NCBI RefSeq assembly: GCF_029958905.1
Contig: NZ_CP124613.1
Span: forward strand, 1-64,000
Origin: Vibrio sp. YMD68
GTDB taxonomy: Bacteria; Pseudomonadota; Gammaproteobacteria; Enterobacterales; Vibrionaceae
Length of the DNA: 64,000 nt
Reading direction: 5' to 3'
In this document: piece after piece, positions 53,419 through 62,527 of the stretch
Numbering within the stretch: the first letter of the stretch is position 1
Layout of the letters: each line of letters begins with the position of its first letter
The notes under the pieces: generated by a model
Seen by the model: the letters and a program-made list of their open reading frames with translations, nothing else
What the model was told of the DNA's origin: nothing
Databases searched by the model: none
Position numbers and translations under genes: made by a program

Positions 53419-54889
53419 GAGAGCAGTTACCATCAATGCACTTTGGCACTCCGCCGCAAGTTTATTTTCCACTGGCATTCGATTTCTGACCATCCCAATA
53501 TTGGTTAGAATTCTCAGCCCTGAAGATTTTGGGAACGTCGCCTTAGCTATGGCTGTTTTAATGTTTATTAGTACCGTTCTGGGAAACGGTGGCGCAGTCG
53601 ATACCATTGTCTATTTTACTAAAAAACGACCACACATCTTTTCGACCTTATTCTGGTTTAACTTGGCTGTAGGTCTGTTGCTTGGCTGCATTGTTTACGT
53701 CGCATCGCCGGCTCTCACTGTTTGGCTAAATGCTCCCGATGCTCTGCCCTATATAGAAGCATTATGTGTTCTTTTTCCATTACTAATGATTCAGTCGGTT
53801 TACCAAGGCCGTCTAATTGCGAAAATGAAATTTGGGTATATCGCAAAGATCAGTGCCATCGCTTCCACAAGTGCTACAACACTTGCCGTTATCTTAGCCT
53901 TTTCCGGTTTTGGCGCATGGAGCTTGGTGATCCAGCATATATTAATGCACCTGATTCAAACCATTTCCTTTATTAGTGCATCAGATATCAAACCGACACG
54001 AATATTTGATCTTCCGACTCTAAGAGCTTTTTTACCTTTTTATTATAAAACATCAGCCTATAACACTGTCATGTGGGCGGGCGATCAAGCTCCGCTGTTA
54101 CTAACATCCAAAGTATCTGGCGCAGCAAATACCGGCATATATAACATGATGAGCCGAACATCTTCATTACCAAGAGAAGTATTTGGTCAAGGGTTTATGA
54201 TGTCGTTTTTTTCTGGTTTGTCTGACAGTAATGCTGAGAAAGAAAGTCAATCTAGTCAACAAAACAGCTTGTTTTGGGCAATCAAGTTAAACTTAATTAT
54301 TCTAGGCAGTATTTACGCACTCGCCACAGTGTTAGCCGAACCAATTACAGGTTTGCTACTGGGCAAAAAATTCGCCCCACACTGGGAAGTGTTTCAATGG
54401 CTTTGTATTGGCATGCTATTTACTAGCTCAACGGGCGGCTTTATTGGCTTTCTCAAAGGGACTGGGAAAATAGGCCTAATGACAGTACTAAGCATTCTCC
54501 GCACAGGGTTAATCGTCCTGTCCACTGCGTTGATGTGGTTTACCCAATCCACCGTTGAAGCCATTGCGATCGGATTTGCCTTTGCCAACATTATACTCAC
54601 CGTTGCTTATTTCATCGTTATGCTCACGATACTAAAATTTGAATTCAGAGCGTTAATAAACAGCATTGGACGCTCAATTATCGTGTTAATTTCAAGCACA
54701 CTTTTGACTGATATAGCGTATCAATTTATACACCAGCGATTCCCTATGCATGACTTCATTTCGATTATCTATGGTGGATTTATATTCCTTACCTTTTATG
54801 GCTTATTTAGTTTAATTTTTTCTAGAGAAGACACCATAAATCTTTCTAAAACAGTTCAATATCAATTAACTCACAAGCTAGGACGATAA
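53405..54889 (+). CDS. Wzx-type repeat-unit flippase (MOP superfamily, ExoT-like)
   Basis: The inner-membrane protein of about 494 residues has 12 to 14 helices. RFLTIPILVRILSPEDFGNVALAM is the typical start of polysaccharide flippases, and SGAANTGIYNMMSRTSSLP also fits. It should move the lipid-linked unit to the periplasm. The GTG at 53405 has AAGGA seven bases upstream; an ATG at 53384 is in frame but has none. The gene overlaps its neighbour by 14 bases. Confidence 0.9.
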   Translation: MSLNKRAVTINALWHSAASLFSTGIRFLTIPILVRILSPEDFGNVALAMAVLMFISTVLGNGGAVDTIVYFTKKRPHIFSTLFWFNLAVGLLLGCIVYVASPALTVWLNAPDALPYIEALCVLFPLLMIQSVYQGRLIAKMKFGYIAKISAIASTSATTLAVILAFSGFGAWSLVIQHILMHLIQTISFISASDIKPTRIFDLPTLRAFLPFYYKTSAYNTVMWAGDQAPLLLTSKVSGAANTGIYNMMSRTSSLPREVFGQGFMMSFFSGLSDSNAEKESQSSQQNSLFWAIKLNLIILGSIYALATVLAEPITGLLLGKKFAPHWEVFQWLCIGMLFTSSTGGFIGFLKGTGKIGLMTVLSILRTGLIVLSTALMWFTQSTVEAIAIGFAFANIILTVAYFIVMLTILKFEFRALINSIGRSIIVLISSTLLTDIAYQFIHQRFPMHDFISIIYGGFIFLTFYGLFSLIFSREDTINLSKTVQYQLTHKLGR

Positions 54890-55828
54890 ATGCAACTTAC
54901 TTCTAGAGAACTCATGTGCAAAACAAGCTACGTGCTCGATCACTTAATTGCACGCACTAATGATACTACTCCCATATTGATTAGTGGTTTTTGGCGCAGC
55001 GGGACAACTTGGGTACAAGAGGTATTGGCGCAATCCATTGGAGCAAAAACTTTATTTGAACCATTGGATCCTAGCTCGTTTTTGCCTTTACATGACGGAT
55101 GCCCTGTCGAATCCTCGGCGCATATCCCCCTATTTCAAGATGTATTTAATACTGAAGATTTAAGGTTACTGGATCTGTCCTTTTCCGGCATTAGCCCAAA
55201 ACGATCTGGGTTCAACTATCTTTGCCGCAGATCTCTTAGTGAGTCTTTGCGAAAAAAAGTGGTGATTAAGCTAGTAAGAGGCCAGTTTCTCATTCCTTTT
55301 TTAGCAGATCGTTATGCTTTATCCACAGTCCTTCACATTAGCCGCCACCCAATGGCTGTGGCTTACAGCATGCTAAGAACAAACTGGAAATGGCATATCA
55401 AAGATGTCGATTTTGGGCAAATTTACGCTAAAGAATCTCAGCTCGAACTGCCTCATACCCAGCGAGAAATATTCGGTACCTTGTTATCATTTCGCAATGA
55501 GACACCAGAGCGAAAAATTGCCGCTCTATGGGCATTAAGTGAACGTTTTGCTTATGAGCAGGAACATGTAAAGGGATTTAAATACGAATCTTTATTACAA
55601 AATCCAATATCGGGGTTTACTGAAATCGCCAACACGATTAATCAACCTATTATTGCTGACATTAAATCGGATAAAGCAACGGTTGTCTCCGAATCTGACC
55701 GCACTAACATTGACATGTCTACTCGACTTAACTCTTGGCAAACCAAGCTTACAGCCCAGCAACAATCAGATATTAAGGCCGTTTTAATGGAAATATGGCC
55801 TGATGTAATAGATCAATGGGCACTTTAG
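54890..55828 (+). CDS. Sulfotransferase of the polysaccharide locus
   Basis: The 312-residue protein has the 5'-phosphosulfate loop GFWRSGTTWVQEVL (residues 33-46) and the 3'-phosphate motif HISRHPMAVAYSML, which bind PAPS. It should transfer sulfate to a sugar hydroxyl of the repeat unit in the cytoplasm. No PAPS-making genes lie in the locus, so the cell's sulfate assimilation pathway must supply the donor. It starts directly after the flippase stop with AGGA upstream. Confidence 0.88.
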   Translation: MQLTSRELMCKTSYVLDHLIARTNDTTPILISGFWRSGTTWVQEVLAQSIGAKTLFEPLDPSSFLPLHDGCPVESSAHIPLFQDVFNTEDLRLLDLSFSGISPKRSGFNYLCRRSLSESLRKKVVIKLVRGQFLIPFLADRYALSTVLHISRHPMAVAYSMLRTNWKWHIKDVDFGQIYAKESQLELPHTQREIFGTLLSFRNETPERKIAALWALSERFAYEQEHVKGFKYESLLQNPISGFTEIANTINQPIIADIKSDKATVVSESDRTNIDMSTRLNSWQTKLTAQQQSDIKAVLMEIWPDVIDQWAL

Positions 55829-55858
55829 GTGCCACTTTACATATCATAAGGACAAATA

Positions 55859-56881
55859 ATGAATTCTGACCAACATGGTATCCTGGTCGTCATCCCGTGC
55901 CTAAACGAAGAAGACTACATTCAAGAAATTGTAGCATTTTGTCACCAAGAAACTCTCGGTTCTTCTTCTCATATTGTGGTGGCTGATGGCGGTAGTAGCG
56001 ATAATACGTTACTTATTTTAAAGCAACTTTCTATGAAAATGCCTAACCTAACCATTCTTGAGAACCATAAAAAAATACAAAGTGTCGGGGTTAACCTCGC
56101 TGTTGAGCGGTTTGGGCATGACTTTGACTATTTCGTTCGCATTGATGTGCACGCTAGCTACCCAAGCCAGTATATATCGACGCTTTTAGATGAAGCTAAA
56201 ACACATAACGCCGATTCAGTCGTCGTTTCTATGGATACACAAGGGAAAAACCCAGTTCAGTCATTAATCGCACTAGCTCAAAATTCTCCCCTTGGCAACG
56301 GCGGTTCAAGCCACCGAAATACACAAAATTCGGGGAAATGGGTCGAGCATGGTCATCACGCCCTGATGAGTACAGACGCATTTTTGTCTGTTGGCGGTTA
56401 CGACGAGTCATTTTCTCACAATGAAGATGCCGAGTTAGATGCTCGTCTGACTAAAGCTGGCTTTAAGATATGGCTGACCAATGCGACTAACCTCATTTAT
56501 TATCCTCGTAGCCAATTGATACCGCTTGCCAAACAATACGCAGGTTATGGGAAAGGCCGTTGCCAAAATCTATTAAAGCATCAAGAAAAACCTCGTCTTC
56601 GTCAATGGGTTCCTGTTTTTGTATTTCCATGCTTACTTCTTGCCATTCTTAGCGTTTTTCATTGGGTTTTTGCAATACCTGCTCTGACTTGGTTTTTTGC
56701 CACGTTACTTGCTGGAGCCATCATTGCAGCAAAAAGCTCGACAACGCTTACCACACTAAAGTATGCCGTTTGGCTTCCTGCCATGATCATGCATTTGGCT
56801 TGGTCGTATGGCTTTTGCATGCAACTTAGCAAACATGTTCTTCAACCTAAAAATAAGCGCGAAGTTAGCCATGAACATTGA
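55859..56881 (+). CDS. Glycosyltransferase family 2, ExoA-like
   Basis: The 340-residue protein has the GT-A domain (VVIPCLNEEDYIQEIV, VADGGSSDNT, RIDVHASYP and an EDAELDARL segment) and two or three C-terminal membrane helices. This matches ExoA-type transferases that add beta-1,3-glucose in succinoglycan synthesis; the donor here is inferred only by similarity. AAGGA precedes the start. Confidence 0.88.
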   Translation: MNSDQHGILVVIPCLNEEDYIQEIVAFCHQETLGSSSHIVVADGGSSDNTLLILKQLSMKMPNLTILENHKKIQSVGVNLAVERFGHDFDYFVRIDVHASYPSQYISTLLDEAKTHNADSVVVSMDTQGKNPVQSLIALAQNSPLGNGGSSHRNTQNSGKWVEHGHHALMSTDAFLSVGGYDESFSHNEDAELDARLTKAGFKIWLTNATNLIYYPRSQLIPLAKQYAGYGKGRCQNLLKHQEKPRLRQWVPVFVFPCLLLAILSVFHWVFAIPALTWFFATLLAGAIIAAKSSTTLTTLKYAVWLPAMIMHLAWSYGFCMQLSKHVLQPKNKREVSHEH

Positions 56882-57773
56882 TATCTGTATCTGTACTTAC
56901 CGCAGAGAATCTTTAAAAAAAACCTTGTTATCGATACAGGAATTGAAGCTGAACCCAGAATGGCGTTTGCGCGTTATTATCGCTGATAATGACACCATCC
57001 CAAGTGCAAAGTCACTCGTCTCTGATTTTTCAGATAATTCATCACTGAACATTAACTATCTGCACGCGCCAAAACAGAATATTGCGATTGCGCGAAATGC
57101 GTGCCTTGAACATAGTCGAAATGGATGGGTAGCGTTTGTTGATGATGACGAAATTGTCAGTAGAGATTGGCTGATAGAGCTATTTAATACCGCCAATAAT
57201 CACAATGCAGAGGTCGTGTTAGGCCCAGTTAAAGCTGATTATCCGACGAGCTTAGCGCAGTCATGGATGTCGAGAGGAAAGTTCCATGATACAGAGCCGA
57301 CATATCATGAACAAACCATTTGTTCTGGGTATACTTGCAACGTCTTAATCAATCGGGCAAATCCTGTCATATCCGCATTACGCTTTGATTTGCAGTTTGG
57401 TCGTACTGGTGGAGAAGACACCATGTTTTTTGAAGCTATTAAAGACGCAAAGATACCACTTTATTTTTCACCGCATGCATGGGTTTATGAGCCCGTTCCC
57501 AGTGCTCGCTCAAATTTTCGATGGCTAATAACTCGCCGATTTAGATTTGGCCAAACGCACGCAAGATTACTGTTAAATACGAACGACACATTACCTTATC
57601 GAGCGAAACACGCCGCTCTTGCATTTGGTAAAGCAAGCGCATGTTTCGTAATGGCTGTTGCAAATCTATTCGATCAGATTAAGTGGCGTAAGTGGGCAAT
57701 AAGAGGCAGCCTTCACATTGGCGTTATTTCACGTCTCATTGCACAAAAGGATGTAGAACTCTATGGAAATTAA
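56871..57773 (+). CDS. Glycosyltransferase family 2, ExoM-like
   Basis: The 300-residue protein begins MNIDICICTYRRESLKKTLLS and has VIIADNDT, VAFVDDDEIV (DxD metal site) and GEDTMFFEA, typical of ExoM-like family 2 transferases. ATG 56871 overlaps the end of the preceding gene by 11 bases and fits the conserved start; an upstream frame inside that gene is not used. It probably extends the lipid-linked repeat unit. Confidence 0.87.
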   Translation: MNIDICICTYRRESLKKTLLSIQELKLNPEWRLRVIIADNDTIPSAKSLVSDFSDNSSLNINYLHAPKQNIAIARNACLEHSRNGWVAFVDDDEIVSRDWLIELFNTANNHNAEVVLGPVKADYPTSLAQSWMSRGKFHDTEPTYHEQTICSGYTCNVLINRANPVISALRFDLQFGRTGGEDTMFFEAIKDAKIPLYFSPHAWVYEPVPSARSNFRWLITRRFRFGQTHARLLLNTNDTLPYRAKHAALAFGKASACFVMAVANLFDQIKWRKWAIRGSLHIGVISRLIAQKDVELYGN

Positions 57774-58848
57774 GACATTAAATACCGAGTCTAGTAAAGA
57801 CAAAAATAGCCCGATGGTCAGTGTCATTATTACTTGTTATAACTATGAAAAATTTATTCAAACCAGTATTGAAAGCGTACTTAATCAAAACTACCCCCAT
57901 ATAGAGCTGATCGTGGTGGATGATTGTTCAAAAGACAATTCACGTGCGCTAATTATGGAGTATCAAGACCAATTAATTCCTGCTTTTCATGAAGAAAACA
58001 AAGGCCATGGCGGTGCATTCAATACGGGCTATGATACTTCTAGTGGCGATATCGTTATGTTTCTTGATGCCGATGACTACCTACTACCTAACTCCATAGA
58101 AGACGCTTTAGCGCAATTTCCTGCACAAAGTGGTATGTGCCAGTATAGAATGCACCTTGTCGATGACCAAGGATCTCAGTTTGATATATTTCCAAAAAAA
58201 GAACTGCATTTTGATGAAGGGAATAAGGCAAAAGAAAAATTACTCCACTGTGGACAATATCAATCTACAGTTACATCTGGCTTACTATTTAAACGCGAAT
58301 ATCTAGATCAAGTGATGCCGATTCCACAAGAATCTTTTCGTCAAGGTGGGGATGGCTACTTAGTGACTCTAGCACCCATTTTTACAACGGTATCAAGCAG
58401 TGAATATTGTTTATCTGCATATAGACAACACGGACTCAATCATTCCGCATTTTCATGTCAATTAACTGATCGTGCAAAGTGGCTTCTAGATCATAACAAA
58501 ATGCGACATTCTGCTCTTATGAACGCCAGCAAAAATAAATCACTACCACTAAAAAACGAGTTTTGGTTCAACGACATGGTTCATTTGAATCAAATCATGT
58601 GTTTGGCACTGTTCGAGCCCAACAATAGCTTTGCTTCTACATCCCGTCTCAAGATCGTCACAAAAGCGATGAATAGCATCAAAAGTCAGAACTTAAGTAC
58701 AATAAATCGATTGATTTTATCCATGTGGTGGATTTCTATTTCTTTTTCTCCACGCGTTATTGCAAAGCCACTCTATTCATGGCGTTTATTAGCATCAAGT
58801 CGACCTAAATTTGTGCAACAAGCTTCGACCTTTTTAAGACGGTTGTAA
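57763..58848 (+). CDS. Glycosyltransferase family 2
   Basis: The 361-residue cytoplasmic protein has the family core SVIITCYNYEKFIQTSIESV, VVDDCSKDNS, GHGGAFNTGYDTSSGDIVMF and LDADD for metal binding. The C-terminal third is less conserved and sets specificity. It overlaps the preceding gene by 11 bases. Donor and linkage are unknown. Confidence 0.88.
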   Translation: MEIKTLNTESSKDKNSPMVSVIITCYNYEKFIQTSIESVLNQNYPHIELIVVDDCSKDNSRALIMEYQDQLIPAFHEENKGHGGAFNTGYDTSSGDIVMFLDADDYLLPNSIEDALAQFPAQSGMCQYRMHLVDDQGSQFDIFPKKELHFDEGNKAKEKLLHCGQYQSTVTSGLLFKREYLDQVMPIPQESFRQGGDGYLVTLAPIFTTVSSSEYCLSAYRQHGLNHSAFSCQLTDRAKWLLDHNKMRHSALMNASKNKSLPLKNEFWFNDMVHLNQIMCLALFEPNNSFASTSRLKIVTKAMNSIKSQNLSTINRLILSMWWISISFSPRVIAKPLYSWRLLASSRPKFVQQASTFLRRL

Positions 58849-58859
58849 AGGAGCGCTTG

Positions 58860-59684
58860 GTGAACACTTCCCCATTAAATCGAGCTATCAATATGTTCAA
58901 AACCTTAAGCATTATATCCCTATTGCTTTTCAATACTGTTATTTCTGAAGCGAGTGAATGTGATCGTCAAGACTACGAGTTAGTGTGGGCAGATGAATTT
59001 GACTATTTAGGACTCCCTGACGATAGTAGATGGAACTACGAGGAAGGATATGTTCGAAATAAAGAGCTTCAATATTATCAAGTTAAGTCGTTGGAAAATA
59101 CCTATGTTCAAAATGGCATGCTAACCATTGAAGCAAGGCGCGATTCATCCACTCTGAAACCCTACACCTCTGCTAGTATAACCACCGAAAACAGGGCGAC
59201 TTGGAAGTATGGCAAAATAGAAGTACGTGCAAGCATACCTATCGCTTCAGGTACCTGGCCTGCAATATGGATGCTTGGTGCGAACATAAGGCAAGTCTAT
59301 TGGCCAAGGAGTGGGGAAATAGACATCATGGAGCATGTTGGCAGTAACCCTAACTTTATTCATGGCAATGCCATTTATTATGATTATGAGACGAATGCGA
59401 ATGGAAGTGATAGTGCACATATTGCGCACGATTCAGTGAATTCGTTTAACCGGTACGCAATTGAATGGACACAGCAACACATTACATATTTCATCAATGA
59501 TAAACCATTTCACCAATTCGATATCAACACCGCAGGCAACAAAAATAACCCTTTCCATAAACCATTCTATCTCATCATTAACCTAGCCCTTGGGGGGTGG
59601 GGAGGAGAATTGAATGATGATTTCACCTCAGAAAAACTAAAGATCGATTACGTTAGGGTCTACCAAAAATTCTGTCATCAATAA
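58860..59684 (+). CDS. GH16 endo-beta-glucanase-like enzyme (ExoK type)
   Basis: The 274-residue protein has a signal peptide (LSIISLLLFNTVISEASE) and a family 16 jelly roll. The catalytic motif is GEIDIMEH, with Glu153 as nucleophile, Asp155 and Glu158 as acid/base. In rhizobia ExoK cuts nascent succinoglycan to set chain length; the same job is likely here. The GTG at 58860 is chosen because AAAGGAG lies six bases upstream; TTG 58857 is too close. It is the last biosynthetic gene before cabA. Confidence 0.9.
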   Translation: MNTSPLNRAINMFKTLSIISLLLFNTVISEASECDRQDYELVWADEFDYLGLPDDSRWNYEEGYVRNKELQYYQVKSLENTYVQNGMLTIEARRDSSTLKPYTSASITTENRATWKYGKIEVRASIPIASGTWPAIWMLGANIRQVYWPRSGEIDIMEHVGSNPNFIHGNAIYYDYETNANGSDSAHIAHDSVNSFNRYAIEWTQQHITYFINDKPFHQFDINTAGNKNNPFHKPFYLIINLALGGWGGELNDDFTSEKLKIDYVRVYQKFCHQ

Positions 59685-59947
59685 TATAAATTCATACTTT
59701 TTTAATCTGATGTGTTTTGCACTCATTAAAATGTAGGGCTATCACCAAAGCACAGAACAACTAAAAAATAAATCACTGAAAAATAAGTACATTACTTTAA
59801 TGCTTATATCGTACATATGAATCATTGAATTCCATTATATTTACCGTGTCCATTCGACATTTCAGTTTCAGCTTTTGAAAAATGGACGCTGCTTAACTAG
59901 CAATGTTTTTTTTCAAAATATAACTTATCACTGAAAGAGGAATTCAC
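59685..59947. promoter_or_regulatory. AT-rich intergenic region upstream of cabA
   Basis: 263 bases without coding content or terminator. It probably carries the separate promoter of cabABC. GAGAGGAATT supplies the ribosome-binding site. No clear palindrome for a VpsT-type regulator was identified by eye. Confidence 0.4.
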
Positions 59948-60733
59948 ATGTTTCAACATATTTACGACGTTTTAGAAGAAGCTAAAACTCTTACTGACAC
60001 TTCTGCAAGCACAAACCAAAACGATACCATCGTAACAGGACAAGAAAACACAACCGTTTTTGCTAAACATGGTGATGACGTTATCTTTAGTGGTGCGGGC
60101 GATGACATCCTATCTGGCAATACTGGCGATGATATTATCGATGGAAATGCAGGCGATGACATAATTGTTGGTGGTGTAGGAGAAGATACACTGAGAGGTG
60201 GTGCCGGTAACGACCAACTCGTTGCAAGTGTTGATGATAAAATGGTTGCCGGTGGTAATGGCTTTGACACTGTTTACATGCGCGCCGAAGAGGGTGATGA
60301 CAACTTTTTCGACTTGGTTACTCAAGCTCGATCAGTGGAAGCCATTGTAGGCTACGGTACCGAAGACGTTTTCGCTAATGTCAGCCTTTCAAATATTCTG
60401 TTTCAATCTCAAGATGATGGTAACGAAGAGACGCCAGATACAGATAACACATTCATCGCTGTTGGGTTGGAAGGTTTATCACTAGAGGGGATTTGGCGAT
60501 TCCTAGAAGACGGCGAACTGAACTTCACATCAGAAGACATTACGGGCGAGCAAGAGCAAGCTTATATCGAGATGCTTGGTCTATCATACGTACCTGACGG
60601 TGTACTTGATCTGCATGCATATACCTTCGGTGAAGGTGAAAATGCCGTCACTATTGTTACTGATCTATCGGCAGATGACATCACTGTAGGTAATGAGTCA
60701 CTCGCAGAAATGTCAGACATGATGCCTGTATAA
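59948..60733 (+). CDS. cabA: CabA-like calcium-binding RTX matrix protein
   Basis: The 261-residue acidic protein has six consecutive RTX nonapeptides from residue 42 to 95 (GDDVIFSGA, GDDILSGNT, GDDIIDGNA, GDDIIVGGV, GEDTLRGGA, GNDQLVASV), which bind calcium. There is no N-terminal signal peptide; a C-terminal acidic/hydrophobic tail (DITVGNESLAEMSDMMPV) fits a type I secretion signal. It is followed by its exporter genes. This order equals cabABC of Vibrio vulnificus, where CabA is an exported matrix protein needed for biofilm and rugose colonies. Confidence 0.88.
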   Translation: MFQHIYDVLEEAKTLTDTSASTNQNDTIVTGQENTTVFAKHGDDVIFSGAGDDILSGNTGDDIIDGNAGDDIIVGGVGEDTLRGGAGNDQLVASVDDKMVAGGNGFDTVYMRAEEGDDNFFDLVTQARSVEAIVGYGTEDVFANVSLSNILFQSQDDGNEETPDTDNTFIAVGLEGLSLEGIWRFLEDGELNFTSEDITGEQEQAYIEMLGLSYVPDGVLDLHAYTFGEGENAVTIVTDLSADDITVGNESLAEMSDMMPV

Positions 60734-60772
60734 ATTAAATAGTTAATCAATAGTTAACTAACCAAAATATCT

Positions 60773-60800
60773 AAGGTGAAAGTTACGGCTTTCACCTTTT
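60773..60800 (+). terminator. Hairpin between cabA and cabB, probable attenuating terminator
   Basis: AAGGTGAAAG and CTTTCACCTT form a 10-bp stem with a TTACGG loop followed by TT and GTC. It lies 39 bases past cabA and can reduce read-through to the exporter genes. Confidence 0.7.
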
Positions 60801-60835
60801 GTCGTCAATGAACGACTTCTGTCGAGGAAGAGACA

Positions 60836-62527
60836 TTGCACCGTAACAACAATCAGGATAACTCTCCCAAAGTCGCATTTTCTCTTGCTGCGGCACAGCT
60901 TAGAACTAGCCTACTCTGGGTGCTCTTTTTTTCATTTTTCATCAATATTTTTGTCTTAGCACTTCCCTTTTATTCACTCCAAGTTTTTGACCGTGTACTC
61001 ACCTCTCAAAGCCTTGATACTCTATGGCTACTTTCAATCATTACCATTGCATTCATCATATTGCATTCTGTTCTTGATTGGATAAGACAGCGTATGTTGC
61101 TGTCTATCAGTGAAAATTGGAGCACTGGAGTCGGAGCACCTCTCCATAGCGCCTCTATTTTTGCTAGTAACGGTAACAATGCTAACAATTCACAAATAAT
61201 CGACTTAATGAAAGGCGTTCGCAATACGCTCTCTTCTTCTCTAGGTCCGCTATTCGATTTACCTTGGACACCGTTGTTATTACTATTTTTAACGGGGCTA
61301 CATCCTTTATATGGCGCTATTTGTCTGGTTGTAATCGCTTTGCTTTTTGGCTTGTCATTACTGAATTTTCGCCACAGAACCAATACCAATATCCATCAAT
61401 TAACTCTCACTCAGAGCTCGATTGATGATACAAATAGCGTAAGAGCGATGGGGATGACTCAAAACATTGCCGCTCTAGCGAATGCTCAGGATACGACACT
61501 CTACCAAAAACTAGTCAATGGCTTAGGCCTGACAGCAAATCTTACCAGCATAACCAAATTTATCCGCGCACTGGCTCAAGTGTCCCTTGTCGCGATAGGC
61601 GCTGTTTTAGTCATTGAACGAGAAATAACCGCTGGTGCTATGATAGCGGCAACAATGCTATCAGCCAGGGTATTTTCTCCATACGAAGCACTTGTAAATA
61701 GCTTATACCCCTGGATTAATGCCATTAGATATTGGAAAGAGCTCTCTCAAATCGCATTAAACTGCCCAAAAGAACCTGAAGAAGCGAGCTTGCCAGCAGC
61801 ACAAGGTAAACTCATCGTAGAAAACCTCATGATTCTTTACCCTGACAGCAATAAGCCTTTTTTATCTCGTATTAATATCGATATCCCATCAGGCAGCTGC
61901 ATCGCGATAGTAGGAGACTCGGGAAGTGGGAAAAGTACACTTTTGAAAGCACTAGCAGGACTTATTAGACCCAATCTAGGGCAAGTCCGACTTGACGGCG
62001 CTACTTATCTTCAATGGTATTCTGAAGGGCTCTCTGATGTATTAGGGTACTACTCCACTGACTCCAAATTCTTACCAGGCTCTATCGTCGACAACCTATC
62101 TTTATTCCAACCTCAGTTCGATGTGCAAACCGTCTACAACGCCTGTAAAGCCGTTGGCATGCACGAACAAATTTTGAAGTGGCCAAAAGGATACGAAACC
62201 GATATAGAAAAAGATCTGGTTCCTTCAAGCTCCGAATACCATAAGTTACTCTTAGCTCGCACCCTCTTTTCTACCCCAAAAGTACTTATTTGGGATCAAC
62301 CAGATGCTTTTCTAGGGCCTACATCAGAAAAATTGTTACACCAAATTCTGATAGCCCGGAAGCGACTCGGCCTAACGACTCTTTACACTACCAATCAATC
62401 ACCATTGCTCGGGTTTAGCGATCGCATCATATTCTTAGAGAACGGCACTATTAAAAGTGATACCGAAACCAAACACATTGCGGCAGCGCAAAAAGTACCA
62501 ATGAAAAAGGTGTCCAATAATGGCTGA
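60836..62527 (+). CDS. cabB: Type I secretion ABC transporter (CabB-like, PrtD/HlyB family)
   Basis: The 563-residue protein has an N-terminal six-helix ABC membrane domain (ALPFYSLQVFDRVLTSQSLDTL is typical of type I exporters) and a C-terminal ATPase: Walker A GDSGSGKST, a DVLGYYSTDSKFLPGSIVDN Q-loop region and LIWDQPDA as Walker B. The signature loop reads VPSSSEYHKLLLARTL rather than LSGGQ, and Walker B has Gln-Pro after Asp instead of Glu, which is unusual. The start is TTG 60836 with GAGGAAG upstream; no ATG is available nearby. It exports CabA together with the membrane-fusion protein. Confidence 0.9.
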   Translation: MHRNNNQDNSPKVAFSLAAAQLRTSLLWVLFFSFFINIFVLALPFYSLQVFDRVLTSQSLDTLWLLSIITIAFIILHSVLDWIRQRMLLSISENWSTGVGAPLHSASIFASNGNNANNSQIIDLMKGVRNTLSSSLGPLFDLPWTPLLLLFLTGLHPLYGAICLVVIALLFGLSLLNFRHRTNTNIHQLTLTQSSIDDTNSVRAMGMTQNIAALANAQDTTLYQKLVNGLGLTANLTSITKFIRALAQVSLVAIGAVLVIEREITAGAMIAATMLSARVFSPYEALVNSLYPWINAIRYWKELSQIALNCPKEPEEASLPAAQGKLIVENLMILYPDSNKPFLSRINIDIPSGSCIAIVGDSGSGKSTLLKALAGLIRPNLGQVRLDGATYLQWYSEGLSDVLGYYSTDSKFLPGSIVDNLSLFQPQFDVQTVYNACKAVGMHEQILKWPKGYETDIEKDLVPSSSEYHKLLLARTLFSTPKVLIWDQPDAFLGPTSEKLLHQILIARKRLGLTTLYTTNQSPLLGFSDRIIFLENGTIKSDTETKHIAAAQKVPMKKVSNNG

